Positions 5,755 through 7,310 of a stretch of DNA of 7,310 nt are shown here, one piece after another; the first letter of the stretch is position 1; each line of letters starts with the position of its first letter. Below the pieces are notes generated by a model. It did no database searches, was not told the DNA's origin, and saw only the letters and a program-made list of their open reading frames with translations. A program made the position numbers and the translations under genes. The stretch is from assembly GCA_015163825.1 (NCBI GenBank), contig JAAOIL010000043.1:1-7310 (forward strand). Reading direction: 5' to 3'. Source of the stretch: Alphaproteobacteria bacterium (lineage in GTDB: Bacteria; Pseudomonadota; Alphaproteobacteria; RS24).

Positions 5755-5759
5755 GGCAA
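5730..5759 (-). promoter_or_regulatory. Candidate promoter of the dioxygenase gene
   Basis: On the minus strand TTGCCC (5759-5754) and TATAGT (5735-5730) are 18 bp apart. The -10 is 5/6 of consensus and the -35 is moderate. Transcription would start about 30 bp before the ATG. No equally good promoter was found for the GT9 gene on the plus strand. Confidence 0.4.
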
Positions 5760-5797
5760 TACTTGATTTTTTATCATAAGGCGGCTAGTGCTGACCT

Positions 5798-6820
5798 ATG
5801 GCACAGCAAAATATATTGATTATAAAACTGGGATCCTTCGGCGATATCGTGATGGCAGAAGGCGTGATGCGCGGATTGCGGGCTGCCCACGCCCGCGACC
5901 ATATAACCCTTTTGACCGAGCCTTTTTATGCGCGGTTTCTTAAAGACGCTCCCCATTTTGACGCCATCATTACCGATGATAGACCACCGCGCTGGCAATT
6001 GCATAGGCTCTATCAAACACGGCGCAACCTGAAAGCACATCGCTTTGATCTGGTTTATGATTTGCAAAATAGCCGACGCTCGCACCTCTATCATCGCTGG
6101 TTGGCACCCGCTAAAATATCTAGCTGTTTTAGCGATAGCACTTTTTATTTTGACCGCAACGCCGCCTTGCGTGAAAATCCGCATCGGGCTGTGCATGATT
6201 TATTAGCCGCACAAATACGCAAAGCCGATGTGGAGATTGTGCCAGAAATAGGGGAGGATGTTGGGGGGGATATTGCGCCTGATTTGAGATGGGCGGCAGC
6301 AGACGCGGCAGACATTATACCCCTTTTGGAAGAAGCGGGAATTGAGCCAGAAAATAAGGGTGGTTTTGTTTTGCTGGTGGTGGGCTCCTCGCAACACAAT
6401 AAAGAAAGACGCTGGCCATATTATCCCGAATTGATAGAAGCCCTCGCCGCGCAAAACATTGCCTGTGCCACAGCCCCCGGCCCCGATGAGATGGAACACT
6501 GCCACGCCCTCGCCGCCCCGATGATATTAGATAAGGGGGCGCCGCTGACATTTTCACAACTCATCGCGCTCGCCCCGCATTGTCGCTATGTGGTCGGCAA
6601 TGACACAGGCCCCACGCATTTAATGGCGGGAGCGGGCACAAAAGGACTGGCACTTTTTAAAAATTCCTCCGCCGCCATCTGTGCCGCCCACGCCGCCCGC
6701 ACCGGCATAGACAAAACATACGATGTCATTACCTGCGATGATTTCAAAAAAGTGCGAGTGGGCGAAGTGATGGATTATGTGAAGGCGGGGTGGGGGCGGA
6801 ATAAGGGGGCGGGGAAATAG
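5798..6820 (+). CDS. Glycosyltransferase family 9 protein (ADP-heptose:LPS heptosyltransferase-like)
   Basis: The 340-residue protein has the two-domain GT-B layout of GT9. The N-terminal motif ILIIKLGSFGDIVMA (6-20) carries the acidic residue (D16) that serves as catalytic base in WaaC/WaaF-type enzymes. The C-terminal nucleotide-sugar domain shows RRWPYYPEL (204-212) and the hallmark VGNDTGPTHLMA (266-277). GT9 enzymes add heptose or related sugars to lipopolysaccharide core on the cytoplasmic face of the inner membrane. The usual Lys two residues before the WP motif appears to be Arg204, with K202 nearby, so the acceptor or donor may differ. An in-frame TGA at 5792 fixes the start at ATG 5798; the only ribosome-like site is AAGGCGG, 13 bp away, which is weak. 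The last residues (GWGRNKGAGK) are encoded by a G-rich repeated tract. The neighbour is DUF6165, convergent. Confidence 0.88.
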   Translation: MAQQNILIIKLGSFGDIVMAEGVMRGLRAAHARDHITLLTEPFYARFLKDAPHFDAIITDDRPPRWQLHRLYQTRRNLKAHRFDLVYDLQNSRRSHLYHRWLAPAKISSCFSDSTFYFDRNAALRENPHRAVHDLLAAQIRKADVEIVPEIGEDVGGDIAPDLRWAAADAADIIPLLEEAGIEPENKGGFVLLVVGSSQHNKERRWPYYPELIEALAAQNIACATAPGPDEMEHCHALAAPMILDKGAPLTFSQLIALAPHCRYVVGNDTGPTHLMAGAGTKGLALFKNSSAAICAAHAARTGIDKTYDVITCDDFKKVRVGEVMDYVKAGWGRNKGAGK

Positions 6821-6839
6821 AGAGGGATAAGGGGGCGGC
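6785..6839 (+). repeat. G-rich tract with 12-bp direct repeat at the GT9/DUF6165 junction
   Basis: ATAAGGGGGCGG occurs at 6801-6812 and 6827-6838, 26 bp apart. The first copy is in the GT9 coding sequence and the second lies in the 19-bp gap before the DUF6165 stop. With GGGGTGGGGG just upstream there are several runs of four or five G on the plus strand, which could form a G-quadruplex. On the minus strand it is a C-rich, G-poor stretch after the DUF6165 stop codon, as favoured by Rho. No hairpin terminator exists between these convergent genes. Confidence 0.55.
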
Positions 6840-7238
6840 TTATTCAAATTCTGTATAAGATTTTTCCTCAATAATCGCCGCGCCTGTGAGGAGATTTATT
6901 TCTTTCTTTAAGGCGGCACGTTTATCATTCGTTTTATAAACCGCCCGTGCCAAACCTATAAAAGTATCGCCGAAATCTTGCGCCGCTTCGTGGGCGCGGA
7001 TATCATCCTCTATCTGCCACAACTCTTCGTTCACAGATTTTAATGCCGCCGCTAATTGGGTGAGTGTGTTTGAAGGCGGCAGTGTTTTATCACGCACCCC
7101 CTCTAGCATTGCCAGTTCATGGCGGACATTAACGAGTTTATCAGCGTCGCTTATGCGCGCCGCTTTTATTTCTAAAATGGTGATCTTATCTATCAACTCA
7201 CCACTGCCTACTTCTATATATGTGCCTTGTGTTTCCAT
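6840..7238 (-). CDS. DUF6165 family protein
   Basis: The 132-residue protein matches my recollection of the DUF6165 family, small proteins of unknown function in marine and other proteobacteria. Characteristic segments are EVGSGELIDKITILEIKAARI (8-28), VNEELWQIEDDIRAHE (69-84), FIGLARAVYKTNDKRAALKKEINLL (93-117) and the end IIEEKSYTEFE. It is predicted to be all-helical and soluble, with heptad-like spacing suggesting a coiled-coil hairpin; there is no signal peptide or membrane segment. I recall such proteins being found beside glycosyltransferase or sugar-related genes, which agrees with the GT9 neighbour, but no function is established. ATG at 7238 has no ribosome site; a TATAAT box lies 6 bp upstream, suggesting a leaderless mRNA. 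Confidence 0.8.
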   Translation of the reverse strand: METQGTYIEVGSGELIDKITILEIKAARISDADKLVNVRHELAMLEGVRDKTLPPSNTLTQLAAALKSVNEELWQIEDDIRAHEAAQDFGDTFIGLARAVYKTNDKRAALKKEINLLTGAAIIEEKSYTEFE

Positions 7239-7244
7239 TTTTTT

Positions 7245-7273
7245 ATTATATATGATTCGGGTCTATATTAAAA
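7245..7273 (-). promoter_or_regulatory. Candidate leaderless promoter of the DUF6165 gene with GANTC in the spacer
   Basis: On the minus strand a perfect TATAAT (7250-7245) ends 6 bp before the ATG, so transcription would start at or next to the start codon. The -35 (TTTTAA, 7273-7268, 17-bp spacer) is weak. GATTC at 7254-7258, a possible CcrM methylation site, lies between the two elements. Confidence 0.45.
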
Positions 7274-7305
7274 TAATAACACTTTACGAAAGAGACAGAG
7301 GCTAT

Positions 7306-7310
7306 ATGAA
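7306..7310 (+). CDS. Probable start of a divergent plus-strand gene (cut by window edge)
   Basis: ATG at 7306-7308 is preceded by AGAGG (7297-7301) with 4-bp spacing, in a gap of 67 bp after the divergent DUF6165 start. Only the first codon and two bases are visible, so nothing can be said of the product, and the call rests on the ribosome site and the genome layout alone. Confidence 0.35.

Overview
The window looks like ordinary chromosome from an alphaproteobacterium of moderate GC content, plausibly marine or aquatic. The best lineage marker is the 3' end of a gcrA-type gene at the left edge, because GcrA is a cell-cycle transcription factor restricted to Alphaproteobacteria. The TorF-type porin, the FutA/FbpA-like ferric-binding protein and the DUF6165 protein next to a family 9 glycosyltransferase also fit a Gram-negative alphaproteobacterium. 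I cannot name genus or species from this sequence.

Layout from left to right: partial gcrA (+, 1-234); a short-chain dehydrogenase/reductase 26 bp downstream (+, 261-1097); a compact iron-responsive promoter with a near-perfect Fur-type palindrome (about 1123-1173) driving a membrane-anchored ferric-iron substrate-binding protein (+, 1191-2297); a hairpin terminator (2305-2336); a convergent outer-membrane TorF-like protein (-, 2363-3442); a 294-bp divergent intergenic region with a dyad and two pairs of short tandem repeats; a crotonase/enoyl-CoA hydratase (+, 3737-4501); a 346-bp non-coding stretch tiled with hairpins and bounded by a 12-bp direct repeat (4502-4847); a convergent TauD/TfdA-type 2-oxoglutarate dioxygenase (-, 4848-5693); a 104-bp divergent promoter region; a GT9 glycosyltransferase (+, 5798-6820); a G-rich repeated junction; a convergent DUF6165 gene (-, 6840-7238); and the probable first codons of another + strand gene at the right edge.

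The genes do not form one pathway. Orientation changes at nearly every boundary, so most are single-gene transcription units; only gcrA and the SDR are close enough to be co-transcribed. The clearest regulatory statement is iron control of the ferric-binding protein, whose permease and ATPase are not in the window. GT9 and DUF6165 face each other tail to tail and may both relate to the cell envelope, but that link is inference.

I found no CRISPR array, transposase, phage gene, toxin-antitoxin pair, tRNA or rRNA, and no convincing new multi-gene system. The least explained DNA is the palindrome-rich array at 4485-4845, followed by the G-rich direct repeat at 6785-6839 and the apparently leaderless DUF6165 promoter.
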